Of a DNA stretch of 14,698 nt, positions 1 to 7,137 are shown in pieces (position 1 is the first letter of the stretch; every line of letters begins with the position of its first letter). A model generated the notes under the pieces. That model did no database searches. It had not been told where the DNA came from and worked only from the letters and a program-made list of their open reading frames with translations. Source of the DNA: JAUPVN01 sp964423475 (GTDB lineage Bacteria; Patescibacteriota; Saccharimonadia; Saccharimonadales; CAIOMD01); NCBI GenBank assembly GCA_964423475.1, contig CAYRFD010000024.1:1-14698 (forward strand), in the 5' to 3' direction. A program made the translations under genes and the position numbers.

Positions 1-2
1 CC

Positions 3-680
3 GCGTACGATGGCTATGGTGGAGTTGCGACAACGGCCGAGCGAGATTGGGCCGGAGAGTCTGGCATAGATTATTCACCTGATTGGGGCACTTCAACCCC
101 AGCCGCGCAAGATTCTATAGCTGATAAAAGAGGGCCAGAAGAAATGAAAGGTCGTCTTAAAAGAGCGGTAGGCCGTTTGGGTAGTTTAGGTAGACGTGGC
201 TTTGGCAAAACAGAAGGAATGCGATCTGCAGCTATGGGCGTAGCAGAAAAAGTACAAACCGACTTTGGAGAAACAGCCTCTGATTTGTATAGCACTGTGC
301 AAGAATCTGTTGGAAATTTAGTTAAAGACCCAAGAACAAAAGAAGCAATAACTACTTATGCAACTTCTCTTGGTACAACATGCCTAGAAGGCGCAGGCGT
401 TATTAAAGAAACAAAACACTGGGAAGGCGTTGCAGGCACTGGCTATAGACCTAGCGCAACAGGCATAACACGTGCAGCAATAAATCCTTTTGGGGCAGCA
501 AGACGTGGATTAATGGCTGGCGGTGATCAGGTTGTAAGAGATTTAATGCAAGCTCAAGGCGGTTTAACGAAAAAAGGCGTACAATATGTTGAAAAATACG
601 CAGCACAACAAAACCCATTTATGCGATTTGCTATTAACCGGGCTTTAAAGCGTGCAGAAAAAAATGTTGGGTCTAATTAG
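3..680 (+). CDS. Unassigned Gly/Ala-rich basic helical protein, 5' end cut off by the window
   Basis: I do not recognise this protein. The frame is open from the window edge to a TAG at 678-680, so the gene probably begins upstream. An ATG at 144 is a possible start, but it has only a weak purine run before it (agaagaa), and the 47 codons upstream are uninterrupted. The upstream part reads as a polar Gly/Asp/Ser/Ala segment. It is followed by a strongly basic amphipathic stretch starting KGRLKRAVGRL, a helical region (roughly codons 75-110 from the window edge), and a basic C-terminal helix ending RALKRAEKNVGSN. There is no clear signal peptide and no full transmembrane segment. The acidic/polar-then-basic layout resembles the neighbour at 802, which also favours a start outside the window. 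GC is unusually high in the first 60 bases (38 of 60) and falls to about 30% by base 360. Function unknown; a real gene is likely from the long open frame and regular codons. Confidence 0.65.
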   Translation, partial: AYDGYGGVATTAERDWAGESGIDYSPDWGTSTPAAQDSIADKRGPEEMKGRLKRAVGRLGSLGRRGFGKTEGMRSAAMGVAEKVQTDFGETASDLYSTVQESVGNLVKDPRTKEAITTYATSLGTTCLEGAGVIKETKHWEGVAGTGYRPSATGITRAAINPFGAARRGLMAGGDQVVRDLMQAQGGLTKKGVQYVEKYAAQQNPFMRFAINRALKRAEKNVGSN

Positions 681-719
681 CCCTACGTTAATAATATATG
701 AACTATAAATGCGGAGCAC

Positions 720-749
720 TTGACAAAGCATAATCAATAAGAGCATAAT
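720..749 (+). promoter_or_regulatory. Sigma70-type promoter for the 802 gene
   Basis: TTGACA at 720-725 is a perfect -35. After an 18-base spacer, CATAAT at 744-749 is a five-of-six -10. The predicted start near 756 would leave a leader of about 45 bases before the ATG at 802, which has an AAGGA ribosome site. It lies in the 121-base gap after the first gene, and I see no terminator in that gap. Confidence 0.55.
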
Positions 750-801
750 TTAATCATCAAATAACATAATATAAAAATATAACAAAAAAAGGAATAAAAA
801 A

Positions 802-1788
802 ATGGGTGAAAGATTCAATGCTGGTGGGGATAGAGCACCCGTAGGAACACCGGGTACAGGTATAATAGAAACAGATATGGGTATAGAGGATCGCCAAGAG
901 GCAGAAGCGGGCTTAACTCAAGCAGAACGAGATCAACTTGCTCTTGGCAGAGCTTATGAAAGTAGAGTTGACCAGTCAACTTCTGCATATAATACAGAAA
1001 TAGCTACTGGGCCCCATTCTGCAGATCCAGCATATATAGACTCAAGAGGTAGTGATCAATTTTGGGTTGAAACTGGAGAGGATGGCAAAGACCATTTAGT
1101 AGAAAGACGTACTCAGTCAGAAACACAAGTAGAGGCCTGGAGGGCTGAATCAGAAAAAACTGCAGAAGCACTGGCAGAACCCACAAAAAAGACTCTTAAG
1201 GGTAGAATATCTAAGTTTATTAAAAAGATATTTAAAAGAAAAAATACAGAAGGCGCTCAAAGCACACAAACTGATACCGAGCAAGGTATAAGATTAGATG
1301 ATAGGGATATTGCAGCGCAAAGACTGGCTAGAGCCCAACAAGTACTAGAAGAACCTATAAAATTTTACGATACAGACCTTGCCAGGACTGATGATAAAAG
1401 AGCACAAGCTCACGAAGATTTCTATGCAGCCCATAGAATTATTGAGGGAATTGATTCAAAACCTAGACCCACAACAAAAGAATCAGTTGATTCAGCACTA
1501 AATGAAGCAGAAGCCGTTTTGAGTAGAGACCATTCTAAGGTTTTAGAAAGCAAACTTTTGCTCGATGAAGAAAGAAAAGTACGGGATAGTCTGGTAGAAA
1601 TTAAGGAGGCTTTAGAACGTGAGATAAAAGAAAAATTCAAGCAAAGAAGCGTAACGCAAGAAGGTACATCCGAGAGGGCAAAAATTGATAAACAAATTGC
1701 AGCAAGGCAGGAAAGATTAGATAGAATTTATAAAATTAGAGAAGATGCCGATGATAATAAAGGATGGTATAATACAGGCAATAATTAA
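802..1788 (+). CDS. Unassigned charged coiled-coil protein with a central basic helix (328 aa)
   Basis: Unrecognised. The start is supported by AAGGA about nine bases upstream of the ATG and by a promoter at 720-749. Visible layout: a polar, Gly-rich and acidic N-terminal part (residues 1-125) likely disordered or loosely helical; a Lys/Arg-rich amphipathic helix at 128-147 (core KGRISKFIKKIFKRK); then a long Glu/Lys/Arg/Ala-rich part (about 165-315) with heptad-like spacing, suggesting a coiled coil. There is no signal peptide, Cys pair or transmembrane segment. The basic helix could bind membrane or nucleic acid; that is inference. The next gene follows after 23 bases with its own ribosome site, so the two are probably co-transcribed. 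Codon use matches the AT-rich neighbours. It could be a structural or secreted effector-like protein, but nothing in the sequence decides this. Confidence 0.75.
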   Translation: MGERFNAGGDRAPVGTPGTGIIETDMGIEDRQEAEAGLTQAERDQLALGRAYESRVDQSTSAYNTEIATGPHSADPAYIDSRGSDQFWVETGEDGKDHLVERRTQSETQVEAWRAESEKTAEALAEPTKKTLKGRISKFIKKIFKRKNTEGAQSTQTDTEQGIRLDDRDIAAQRLARAQQVLEEPIKFYDTDLARTDDKRAQAHEDFYAAHRIIEGIDSKPRPTTKESVDSALNEAEAVLSRDHSKVLESKLLLDEERKVRDSLVEIKEALEREIKEKFKQRSVTQEGTSERAKIDKQIAARQERLDRIYKIREDADDNKGWYNTGNN

Positions 1789-1811
1789 TATAAAAAAAGG
1801 ATAATTATAAT

Positions 1812-2117
1812 ATGAAACTAATAGATGATGGACAATTTAAAGAATTATTAGATGCACTAGATGTGCAAATGAGTGATGAACATAGGTTATTATTAGAAGA
1901 TCATTTTGAAACAACTTTGCATGAGCGCATTGGTATGGCAATTGTAGGTGCTATAAGCACAGAACAACAAGCAGAATTTGAACAAGTTACAAAAAGTGGT
2001 AATAAAACCCAAATTGTAGAGTGGCTAACAGCTAATGTGCCCAGCCATATGGATATAATTACTCAGCAAATAGATATTTTGCTAGAAGAACTAGCTCAAA
2101 ACAGCAGCAATTTATAG
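1812..2117 (+). CDS. Small helical protein, DUF5663-like (101 aa)
   Basis: A short all-helical acidic protein. The pattern of an initial LLDALDV-type helix, a central segment TEQQAEFEQV, then WLTANVPSHMDII and a final Glu/Leu helix recalls the DUF5663 family, small uncharacterised proteins that I recall from Patescibacteria. The match is from memory and not certain. The start is set by AAGGA about ten bases before the ATG. It lies 23 bases after the 802 coiled-coil gene and probably shares its transcript. Length (about 100 residues) fits the family. There is no catalytic motif and no membrane segment. It may be a partner of the upstream protein, but that rests only on adjacency. Confidence 0.7.
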   Translation: MKLIDDGQFKELLDALDVQMSDEHRLLLEDHFETTLHERIGMAIVGAISTEQQAEFEQVTKSGNKTQIVEWLTANVPSHMDIITQQIDILLEELAQNSSNL

Positions 2118-2130
2118 CAATCAAGATTGC
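2117..2130 (+). terminator. Short hairpin over the end of the DUF5663-like gene, weak terminator candidate
   Basis: GCAATC and GATTGC (2117-2122 and 2125-2130) are perfect inverted copies around AA; realistically this is a 5-bp stem with a CAAG loop. It begins at the last base of the stop codon. The following bases are A/C-rich and contain no immediate T-run, so intrinsic termination would be weak. It could instead be an RNA-stability hairpin. Confidence 0.25.
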
Positions 2131-2169
2131 AACAACAATTTAATATTAGTATTTATTAAAATATTATTG

Positions 2170-2178
2170 TGTTATAAT
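2170..2178 (+). promoter_or_regulatory. Extended -10 promoter of the rpsB operon
   Basis: TGT directly followed by TATAAT (2173-2178) is a consensus extended -10 element. I see no good -35 at 16-18 bases upstream, which an extended -10 can tolerate. The predicted start near 2185 gives a leader of about 78 bases that contains the nested hairpins at 2206-2246. Confidence 0.55.
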
Positions 2179-2205
2179 GTTATTACTATATTAATTAATG
2201 AAACA

Positions 2206-2246
2206 GTTTGCAGGTATAATCCTCCCCACTAGGGGCAGTTGCAAAC
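2206..2246 (+). promoter_or_regulatory. Structured rpsB leader, possible S2 autoregulatory element
   Basis: The leader contains an outer stem GTTTGCA (2206-2212) with TGCAAAC (2240-2246), seven perfect pairs, enclosing an inner stem CCCC (2224-2227) with GGGG (2232-2235) and an ACTA loop. Runs of C and G are rare in this AT-rich genome. The structure ends 16 bases before the rpsB start. In several bacteria ribosomal protein S2 represses its own rpsB-tsf mRNA through a structured leader; that this element does the same is inference from its position. Confidence 0.45.
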
Positions 2247-2262
2247 AAAGAAAGAAGGATAA

Positions 2263-3144
2263 ATGGCACAAGCCGATGTAAAGGCCTTGCTACAAGCAGG
2301 CGCACATTTTGGTCATAAGACCAGCCGGTGGCACCCTAAGATGGCACCGTATATACACAGTAAAAGAGGTGGGATTCATATTATAGATCTTACCAAAACT
2401 GCAGAAATGCTAGATGAGGCTACTGCATTTGTAGCGCAGCAAACCGCAAAAGGGCACCAAGTACTTTTTGTGGGTACTAAACGCCAAGCTAAAGATGTAG
2501 TAAAAGAAGCCGCCATAGATGCTGGCCAGCCTTATGTTACAGAACGTTGGTTGGGCGGTATGTTAACAAATTCTACTACTATTAATGCTCGTATTAAGCG
2601 CTTAAAAGAGCTAGAAACTAAAATGGCTAGTGGTGAGCTTGCTAACCGCTATAACAAGCTAGAGGTGCAACGTTTTCAAGAACAAATAGATGCTATGAAC
2701 ATAGATTACGGCGGCGTTAAAGAACTCCGCGGTAAACCCGGAGTTGTGTTTGTAACAGATGCCACAGAAGATAAAAATGCCATTAACGAGGCTATAAAGC
2801 TTGGCATACCAGTAATTGCAATTGCCGATACTAATGTAGACCCAACTAAAATTACTTACCCAGTGCCAGCTAATGACGATGCTATTGGTTGTATTAAATA
2901 TATTACTAATCAAATTGCAGATGCCGTTAAAGAAGGCACCTTAAGCAAAAATGCCAAGGTAGATGTGCCAGCAAAAGCTGCAGCTATTAAACCTGTTCAA
3001 GATGCAAAAAAGGCCGAAAAGCCCGCAGAACCAGCAAAAGCAGAAGCTCCCAAAGCTGAAAAAGTAGAAAAACCATCTCTAAAAGCCGTAAAAGCACCAA
3101 AAAAAGATGTTAAGCCAGCAAAAAAAGAAGAAGGTAAAAAATAA
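2263..3144 (+). CDS. rpsB: Small-subunit ribosomal protein S2
   Basis: This is a component of the 30S head, needed for S1/mRNA placement in many bacteria. The S2 fold is clear: the N-terminal GAHFGHKTSRWHPKM (residues 12-26), HIIDLTKT (39-46), VLFVGTKRQA (67-76), ERWLGGMLTN (94-103), and the C-terminal domain end IPVIAIADTNVDP (182-194) followed by IGCIKYIT. The core ends near residue 232. Residues from about 233 to 293 form a Lys/Ala/Pro/Glu-rich tail, longer than the usual S2 end and probably disordered. A GAAGGA ribosome site sits at 2254-2259, only three bases from the ATG, which is close. The stop overlaps the tsf start by one base (TAATG), the classical rpsB-tsf order, so translational coupling is likely. 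Expression is probably driven from the extended -10 at 2170-2178, with possible feedback at the leader hairpins. Confidence 0.98.
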   Translation: MAQADVKALLQAGAHFGHKTSRWHPKMAPYIHSKRGGIHIIDLTKTAEMLDEATAFVAQQTAKGHQVLFVGTKRQAKDVVKEAAIDAGQPYVTERWLGGMLTNSTTINARIKRLKELETKMASGELANRYNKLEVQRFQEQIDAMNIDYGGVKELRGKPGVVFVTDATEDKNAINEAIKLGIPVIAIADTNVDPTKITYPVPANDDAIGCIKYITNQIADAVKEGTLSKNAKVDVPAKAAAIKPVQDAKKAEKPAEPAKAEAPKAEKVEKPSLKAVKAPKKDVKPAKKEEGKK

Positions 3145-3740
3145 TGGCAGTAGATATAGATACAATTAAAAGACTAAGAGAATTAACAGGCGTAGGAATT
3201 ACAGATGCCAAAGCTGCATTAGTAGAAGCAGATGGAGATTTTGATAAAGCCCTAAAAGCAATGCGCAAAAAAGGTATGACAAAAGCAGAAAAACGCGGTG
3301 AACGCGAGGCTCGTGCCGGAGTTATTGGCAGCTATTTGCACGATGGCCGAATAGGCGTATTGGTAGAAGTAAACTGCGAAACAGACTTTGTGGCCCGTAA
3401 CCAAAAATTTACAGATTTAGTTAAAGATGTATCTATGCATATTGCCGCCAGCGCGCCAGTTTATGTAAGCATAGACGACATTCCACAAGATGTTAAAGAA
3501 TCTACCCAAAAAGAATATACAGAAAAGGTTATAGCAGATGGAAAGCCCGCAAAAATGGTAGATCAAATTGTTAGCGGCATGGTAAAAAAGCATTTTGCCG
3601 AACAGTGTTTGCTAGAGCAACCATTTATTAAAAACCCAGACATTACTGTTGGCCAATATGTAAAAGAAGCTAACGCAATTTTAGGCGAAAACATTGTTGT
3701 ACGGCGTTTTAACCGCATGGCTTTGGGCGAATTAGCGTAA
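3144..3740 (+). CDS. tsf: Translation elongation factor Ts, short form
   Basis: This is the GDP/GTP exchange factor for EF-Tu, acting in the cytoplasm. The N-terminal UBA-like domain (about 1-45) has the typical LRELTGVGITDAKAAL. The EF-Tu-contacting motif TDFVARN is at 80-86, after VEVNCE. At 198 residues it is of the short class, like the Thermus protein, and lacks much of the long coiled-coil and second core subdomain seen in the roughly 280-residue E. coli protein. The ATG overlaps the rpsB stop by one base; GAAGG at 3130-3134, inside the rpsB tail, is its ribosome site. The usual downstream pyrH is missing, and frr follows after 24 bases. Confidence 0.98.
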   Translation: MAVDIDTIKRLRELTGVGITDAKAALVEADGDFDKALKAMRKKGMTKAEKRGEREARAGVIGSYLHDGRIGVLVEVNCETDFVARNQKFTDLVKDVSMHIAASAPVYVSIDDIPQDVKESTQKEYTEKVIADGKPAKMVDQIVSGMVKKHFAEQCLLEQPFIKNPDITVGQYVKEANAILGENIVVRRFNRMALGELA

Positions 3741-3764
3741 GCAAATTTAAATTAAGGGGTATAT

Positions 3765-4328
3765 ATGAATCCAAATAGTGTTGTAGAAGATGCAAAAACA
3801 AGATTATCTTCTGCAAATAAGCATTTTGCAGAAGAAATTAAGAAACTTCGTACTGGCCGGGCTCATCCTAGTATGCTAGATGGTGTAATGGTTACGGCCT
3901 ATGGTAGTGCTATGCCGTTAAATCAGGTTGGTAATGTTTTGGCTCCAGAGGCGCAATTATTGCAAATAACACCTTTTGACCCAAATAATATTGCAACAAT
4001 ATCAGAGGCTATTAGAAATGATCAAGGGCTTGGTTTAAACCCCATGGACGACGGTAGGGTTGTTAGAATCCCTATACCACCGTTAACTACAGAGCGCCGA
4101 GCTCAAATAGTAAAACAACTAAACGAAAAGGTAGAAGAAACTCATATTGCTGCTCGTAATATTAGGCACGATGTTTTAAGCGTTGCTAAGCAGGCCAAAT
4201 CAGACAAACAAATTGGAGAAGATGATTATAGCCGAATAGAAAAGCAAATAGATGAACATATGGCAAAAGCCAAGCAAGAGGTAGAGGCTTTAGCTAAGGC
4301 AAAAGAACAAGAAATAATGACAGTATAA
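3765..4328 (+). CDS. frr: Ribosome recycling factor
   Basis: RRF works with EF-G to split post-termination ribosomes. The length of 187 residues is standard. Visible signatures: KKLRTGRAHPSMLDG (26-40) starting the three-helix bundle, the domain II region with MPLNQVGNV and ITPFDPNNI, RIPIPPLTTERR, and the conserved ARNIRHD segment before the last long helix. An AAGGGG ribosome site at 3754-3759 is well spaced from the ATG. It is third in the rpsB-tsf-frr unit. In most bacteria pyrH (UMP kinase) lies between tsf and frr; here the gap is 24 bases and there is no remnant. Confidence 0.98.
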   Translation: MNPNSVVEDAKTRLSSANKHFAEEIKKLRTGRAHPSMLDGVMVTAYGSAMPLNQVGNVLAPEAQLLQITPFDPNNIATISEAIRNDQGLGLNPMDDGRVVRIPIPPLTTERRAQIVKQLNEKVEETHIAARNIRHDVLSVAKQAKSDKQIGEDDYSRIEKQIDEHMAKAKQEVEALAKAKEQEIMTV

Positions 4329-4341
4329 AGTTTAGTATAAT

Positions 4342-4375
4342 TTTATTTAGTGTTTATGGTAAGGTACAATATAAT
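4342..4375 (+). promoter_or_regulatory. Probable promoter giving a leaderless uppS mRNA
   Basis: TACAAT at 4365-4370 (overlapping a TATAAT at 4370-4375) lies directly before the ATG at 4379. A weak TTTATT -35 sits at 4342-4347 with a 17-base spacer. With TACAAT as the -10, the start of transcription falls at about 4377-4379. No ribosome site occurs at normal spacing; the nearest AAGG ends 14 bases upstream of the ATG. Confidence 0.4.
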
Positions 4376-4378
4376 AAC

Positions 4379-5068
4379 ATGCCACAAAAAAAGACAATTC
4401 CAGCCCATGTGGGCATTATATTAGATGGTAATAGGCGCTGGGCCAAGCAACACGGCTTAGATAACCAAGAGGGCCATAAGCAGGGCTTTGAGACCTTTAA
4501 AGAGGTTGCAGACGCGAGTTTAGACCGTGGCGTTAAGTGTCTTAGTGTTTTTGCTTTTTCTACAGAAAATTGGCATAGAGCCAAAAAAGAAGTTAATTTT
4601 TTGATGCATTTTATAAAAGTGGTATTAGAGGGCTACATAAAAGAGCTACATAAAAAGAATATTCGCTTTATTTGGCTAGGGAGCGAGGACGGCTTGTCTA
4701 AATCTTTAGTAAAACAACTACGCAGTGCAGAAGAAACATCAAAAAATAATACTAAGTTACTGTTTTGTTTATGTTTTAATTATGGTGGCCAACAAGAAAT
4801 TATAGAATCTGTTAAGGCAGTTTTAGCTAAAAATCAGCAGCTTTCACCGCAAATGGTAGAGGCAAATTTGTATGGTGGTGGTGTGGTGCCGCCGATAGAT
4901 TTGCTTATTAGAACATCTGGTGAACAGCGTATTAGTAATTATATGTTATGGCGTGCAGCCTATAGCGAGCTGTATTTTTCGCCTAAGTTATGGCCAGATT
5001 TTACGCCAAAAGATTTAGATATAGCCATAGATGATTATTCCAAAAGACAAAGGAGGTACGGTATTTAA
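4379..5068 (+). CDS. uppS: Undecaprenyl (cis-prenyl) diphosphate synthase
   Basis: It condenses isopentenyl diphosphate units in cis onto a prenyl diphosphate to make the lipid carrier of cell-wall glycans. All cis-prenyltransferase regions are present: HVGIILDGNRRWAK (10-23) with catalytic Asp16; GHKQG (32-36); FSTENW (60-65); and the C-terminal block DLLIRTSGEQRISNY followed by LWRAAYSELYF (174-200), which binds substrate phosphate and shapes the dimer. Length 229 is normal. DGNRRWA replaces the more common DGNGRWA, a known variant. The start has no Shine-Dalgarno at normal spacing and sits at the predicted transcription start. The stop overlaps the rseP ATG (TAATG). The usual neighbours cdsA and dxr are absent, so its precursor supply is not encoded next to it. 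Confidence 0.96.
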   Translation: MPQKKTIPAHVGIILDGNRRWAKQHGLDNQEGHKQGFETFKEVADASLDRGVKCLSVFAFSTENWHRAKKEVNFLMHFIKVVLEGYIKELHKKNIRFIWLGSEDGLSKSLVKQLRSAEETSKNNTKLLFCLCFNYGGQQEIIESVKAVLAKNQQLSPQMVEANLYGGGVVPPIDLLIRTSGEQRISNYMLWRAAYSELYFSPKLWPDFTPKDLDIAIDDYSKRQRRYGI

Positions 5069-6225
5069 TGTGGTTATTAATTTTAGGTTTATTTTTATTT
5101 TTTATGTTGGTTGTTTTGCACGAATACGGCCATTTTTTGGTTGCCAAACGTAACGGTGTAGAGGTAGAAGAGTTTGGGGTAGGGTTTCCGCCAAAGTTAT
5201 TTGGTAAAACCCTTGGCAAAGGGATTTTTAAAAGTTATTACACAGTAAACCTGTTACCACTTGGCGGTTTTGTACGCCTTAAGGGCGAAAACGATGCAGC
5301 TACAGAAAAGGGTTCTTTAGGGGCCGCATCTACTAATGCAAAATTACGAATTATGCTTGCAGGGGTAGCTGTTAATTTTGTGGCTGCTTTAATATTTTTT
5401 ACTATAGTTGCATGGGTGGGGATGCCCCAAATTGTACCAAACCAGTTTACCGTAGCAAGTGATAGCAAAGTTATTAGGCAAGATGTGTTTGCCGCTAAGG
5501 TTACAACCGGTTCTCCGGCAGATCAAGCGGGTATAAAAGCAGGTTCAGAAATTGTTTCTATAAATAATCAGCCAGTTACCGGTGGCGATTCTTTAGTGCA
5601 AGCCACAAAAGCTAATGCTGGCCAAGCTGTTCCTGTTACATATGTGCAAAATGGTCAAGAGCAAACATCACAAATATTGTTGCTAAGCCAGCAAGAAGTT
5701 CAACAAAGTATAGATAGCGGTAGCCCAAAGGGGTATTTGGGGGTTGTTCCGCGTGATTATACTCTTTTACAATCTACTTGGTCTGCTCCTGTTGTAGCTG
5801 TTGGTGTTTCTGCTCAGTTTACGGTTTTAACTTTAAAGGCGCTTGCGAATGCTTTAGTTAGCCTAGCAAAAGCTTTTGTAAACTTAGTAACTTTTAATGC
5901 TAATGACGCAAAAAAAGATGCCGCCAAAGCCAGCGAAAACGTAGCCGGCCCAGTAGGCATATTTGCAATTTTGCAACAAAATGTTAGCTTGGGGTACCAA
6001 TTTATATTATTTATAGTAGGCATTTTAAGCTTAACATTGGCAATAATGAACTTTTTGCCAATACCCGCGCTAGATGGCGGGCGAGCATTTGTAATGATGT
6101 TATATAAAGTTCGTAAAAAACCACTTTCTGCACAAACAGAGGAACGTATTCATGGAACAGGTTTTGCAATTTTGATGTTATTATTTGCCGTAATAGTTAT
6201 TGTAGATATAAATAGGTTTTATTAA
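5068..6225 (+). CDS. rseP: RseP/site-2-type intramembrane zinc metalloprotease
   Basis: This S2P-family (M50) protease cuts within membrane-spanning substrates such as anti-sigma factors or remnant signal peptides. The first transmembrane helix holds the zinc-binding HEYGH at 18-22 with catalytic Glu19. The GxxxN-like region LAGVAVNFVAALIFF (98-112) is in the second helix. One PDZ domain spans about 126-208 (with GSPADQAGIKAGSEI). The third zinc ligand is in NFLPIPALDGGRAF, with Asp336. E. coli RseP (450 residues) has two PDZ domains; this 385-residue form has one, as in many Gram-positive-like lineages. A strong AAGGAGG site inside uppS precedes the ATG. It overlaps uppS and the next gene by one base each, so the three are likely translated in a coupled way. 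Its substrate here is unknown. Confidence 0.93.
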   Translation: MWLLILGLFLFFMLVVLHEYGHFLVAKRNGVEVEEFGVGFPPKLFGKTLGKGIFKSYYTVNLLPLGGFVRLKGENDAATEKGSLGAASTNAKLRIMLAGVAVNFVAALIFFTIVAWVGMPQIVPNQFTVASDSKVIRQDVFAAKVTTGSPADQAGIKAGSEIVSINNQPVTGGDSLVQATKANAGQAVPVTYVQNGQEQTSQILLLSQQEVQQSIDSGSPKGYLGVVPRDYTLLQSTWSAPVVAVGVSAQFTVLTLKALANALVSLAKAFVNLVTFNANDAKKDAAKASENVAGPVGIFAILQQNVSLGYQFILFIVGILSLTLAIMNFLPIPALDGGRAFVMMLYKVRKKPLSAQTEERIHGTGFAILMLLFAVIVIVDINRFY

Positions 6226-7121
6226 TGCATGAACAAAATAATTTACCTAGCAAAAGTATAAATGTAAAACTAAAAAATCCGTTAAGGGTAAAAGTTGCTT
6301 GGTCTGTTAGGGCAACAATTTTAATAAGTATTTTAGCCTATACTTTATCGCAATTTGCCACTGTTATTCCAATTGTTATAGCGGCCTTAATAACAGGGCA
6401 AGATTATTCTCAAGAAGAGCTATTAAAACAGCCATGGGTAAGCTTGGTTTTACTTGGTGTTGCATCGCTTGGTTTACTTGCAACGTTAATTGTATATTTA
6501 AAATCTAAAAAAATACCCATAAAAACACTAGGTTTAAAACCATTACAATGGGCTAAGATGTGGCGTGTGCCAGCAGCTTATGGGCTGTATTTTATAGTAT
6601 TGTTAATTTCTATGGGGCTTTTAAGTCTTTTGGTGCCATCTTTTAATGCAGATCAGGCTCAAGACGTTGGTTTTGCTAACCCCGCTGGCTGGCAACTTTT
6701 GCTTGCGTTTATTGGTTTGGTGATTATACCCCCAATTGCAGAAGAACTTTTTTTTAGGGGTTTTATTTATCAGGGGATGCGCGATAACTGGAAACCTATG
6801 CCCATAATATATTTTGGGTTAGCAATTGCTGCAATCTTTGCATTAACAAGTAATTTTTTGGCGGCTGGTATTTTTATTGGTGGTACAGTTTTAAGTGTTG
6901 TCTTAGCAGAAAAAAAGCAATTAATTGGGGCGGCAGTGTTTTCTAGCATGTTATTTGCATTAGCTCATGGCCAGTGGAATGTTGCTATAGATACTTTTAT
7001 TTTATCTTTTGCTTTAATTTGGGTTTTTGAAAAAACTGGTTCTATTTGGGCAAGTATATTATTGCATGCTATTAAAAACTTAATAGCTTTTGGCGCGTTG
7101 TTTATTATTCCTTTGTTATAA
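6225..7121 (+). CDS. CPBP-family intramembrane metalloprotease (CAAX protease/Abi type)
   Basis: This is a multi-pass membrane protein of the CPBP group (type II CAAX prenyl endopeptidase family, PF02517). The three motifs are visible: EELFFRG with Glu173, Glu174 and Arg178; FALAH with His248; and HAIKN with His281 and Asn285. About seven or eight hydrophobic segments span residues 28-56, 72-92, 115-138, 155-172, 194-230, 236-270 and 276-298. Bacterial members act in surface-protein maturation, bacteriocin immunity or unknown proteolysis; the specific job here is not decidable. The ATG overlaps the rseP stop (TAATG), with only a weak TAGG upstream, so coupling to rseP is likely. Pairing of two different intramembrane proteases in one operon suggests shared envelope proteolysis. 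It ends 16 bases before the proS start. Confidence 0.9.
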   Translation: MHEQNNLPSKSINVKLKNPLRVKVAWSVRATILISILAYTLSQFATVIPIVIAALITGQDYSQEELLKQPWVSLVLLGVASLGLLATLIVYLKSKKIPIKTLGLKPLQWAKMWRVPAAYGLYFIVLLISMGLLSLLVPSFNADQAQDVGFANPAGWQLLLAFIGLVIIPPIAEELFFRGFIYQGMRDNWKPMPIIYFGLAIAAIFALTSNFLAAGIFIGGTVLSVVLAEKKQLIGAAVFSSMLFALAHGQWNVAIDTFILSFALIWVFEKTGSIWASILLHAIKNLIAFGALFIIPLL

Positions 7122-7122
7122 T
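7114..7122 (+). promoter_or_regulatory. Extended -10 promoter of proS
   Basis: TGT plus TATAAT (7117-7122) is a consensus extended -10; it overlaps the stop of the CPBP gene. The predicted start at about 7129 leaves only about nine bases before the ATG at 7138, with no ribosome site. The 13-base string from 7114 to 7126 is identical to that at the rpsB promoter (2170-2182). Confidence 0.5.
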
Positions 7123-7137
7123 GTTACACTTATTTGT

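Noticed and set aside
144..680. A complete 178-residue gene starting at ATG 144
   Set aside because: The frame is open for 47 codons upstream to the window edge, and the ATG has no convincing ribosome site, so a 5'-truncated gene is more likely. The shorter form cannot be excluded.
2215..2220. Second TATAAT as an alternative rpsB -10
   Set aside because: It lies inside the inverted-repeat leader, has no plausible -35, and is weaker than the extended -10 at 2170-2178. It remains possible as a secondary start.
7090..7137. Upstream proS start at ATG 7090
   Set aside because: It would overlap the CPBP gene by 32 bases and add a Cys-rich hydrophobic extension not typical of ProRS; ATG 7138 gives the normal N-terminus.
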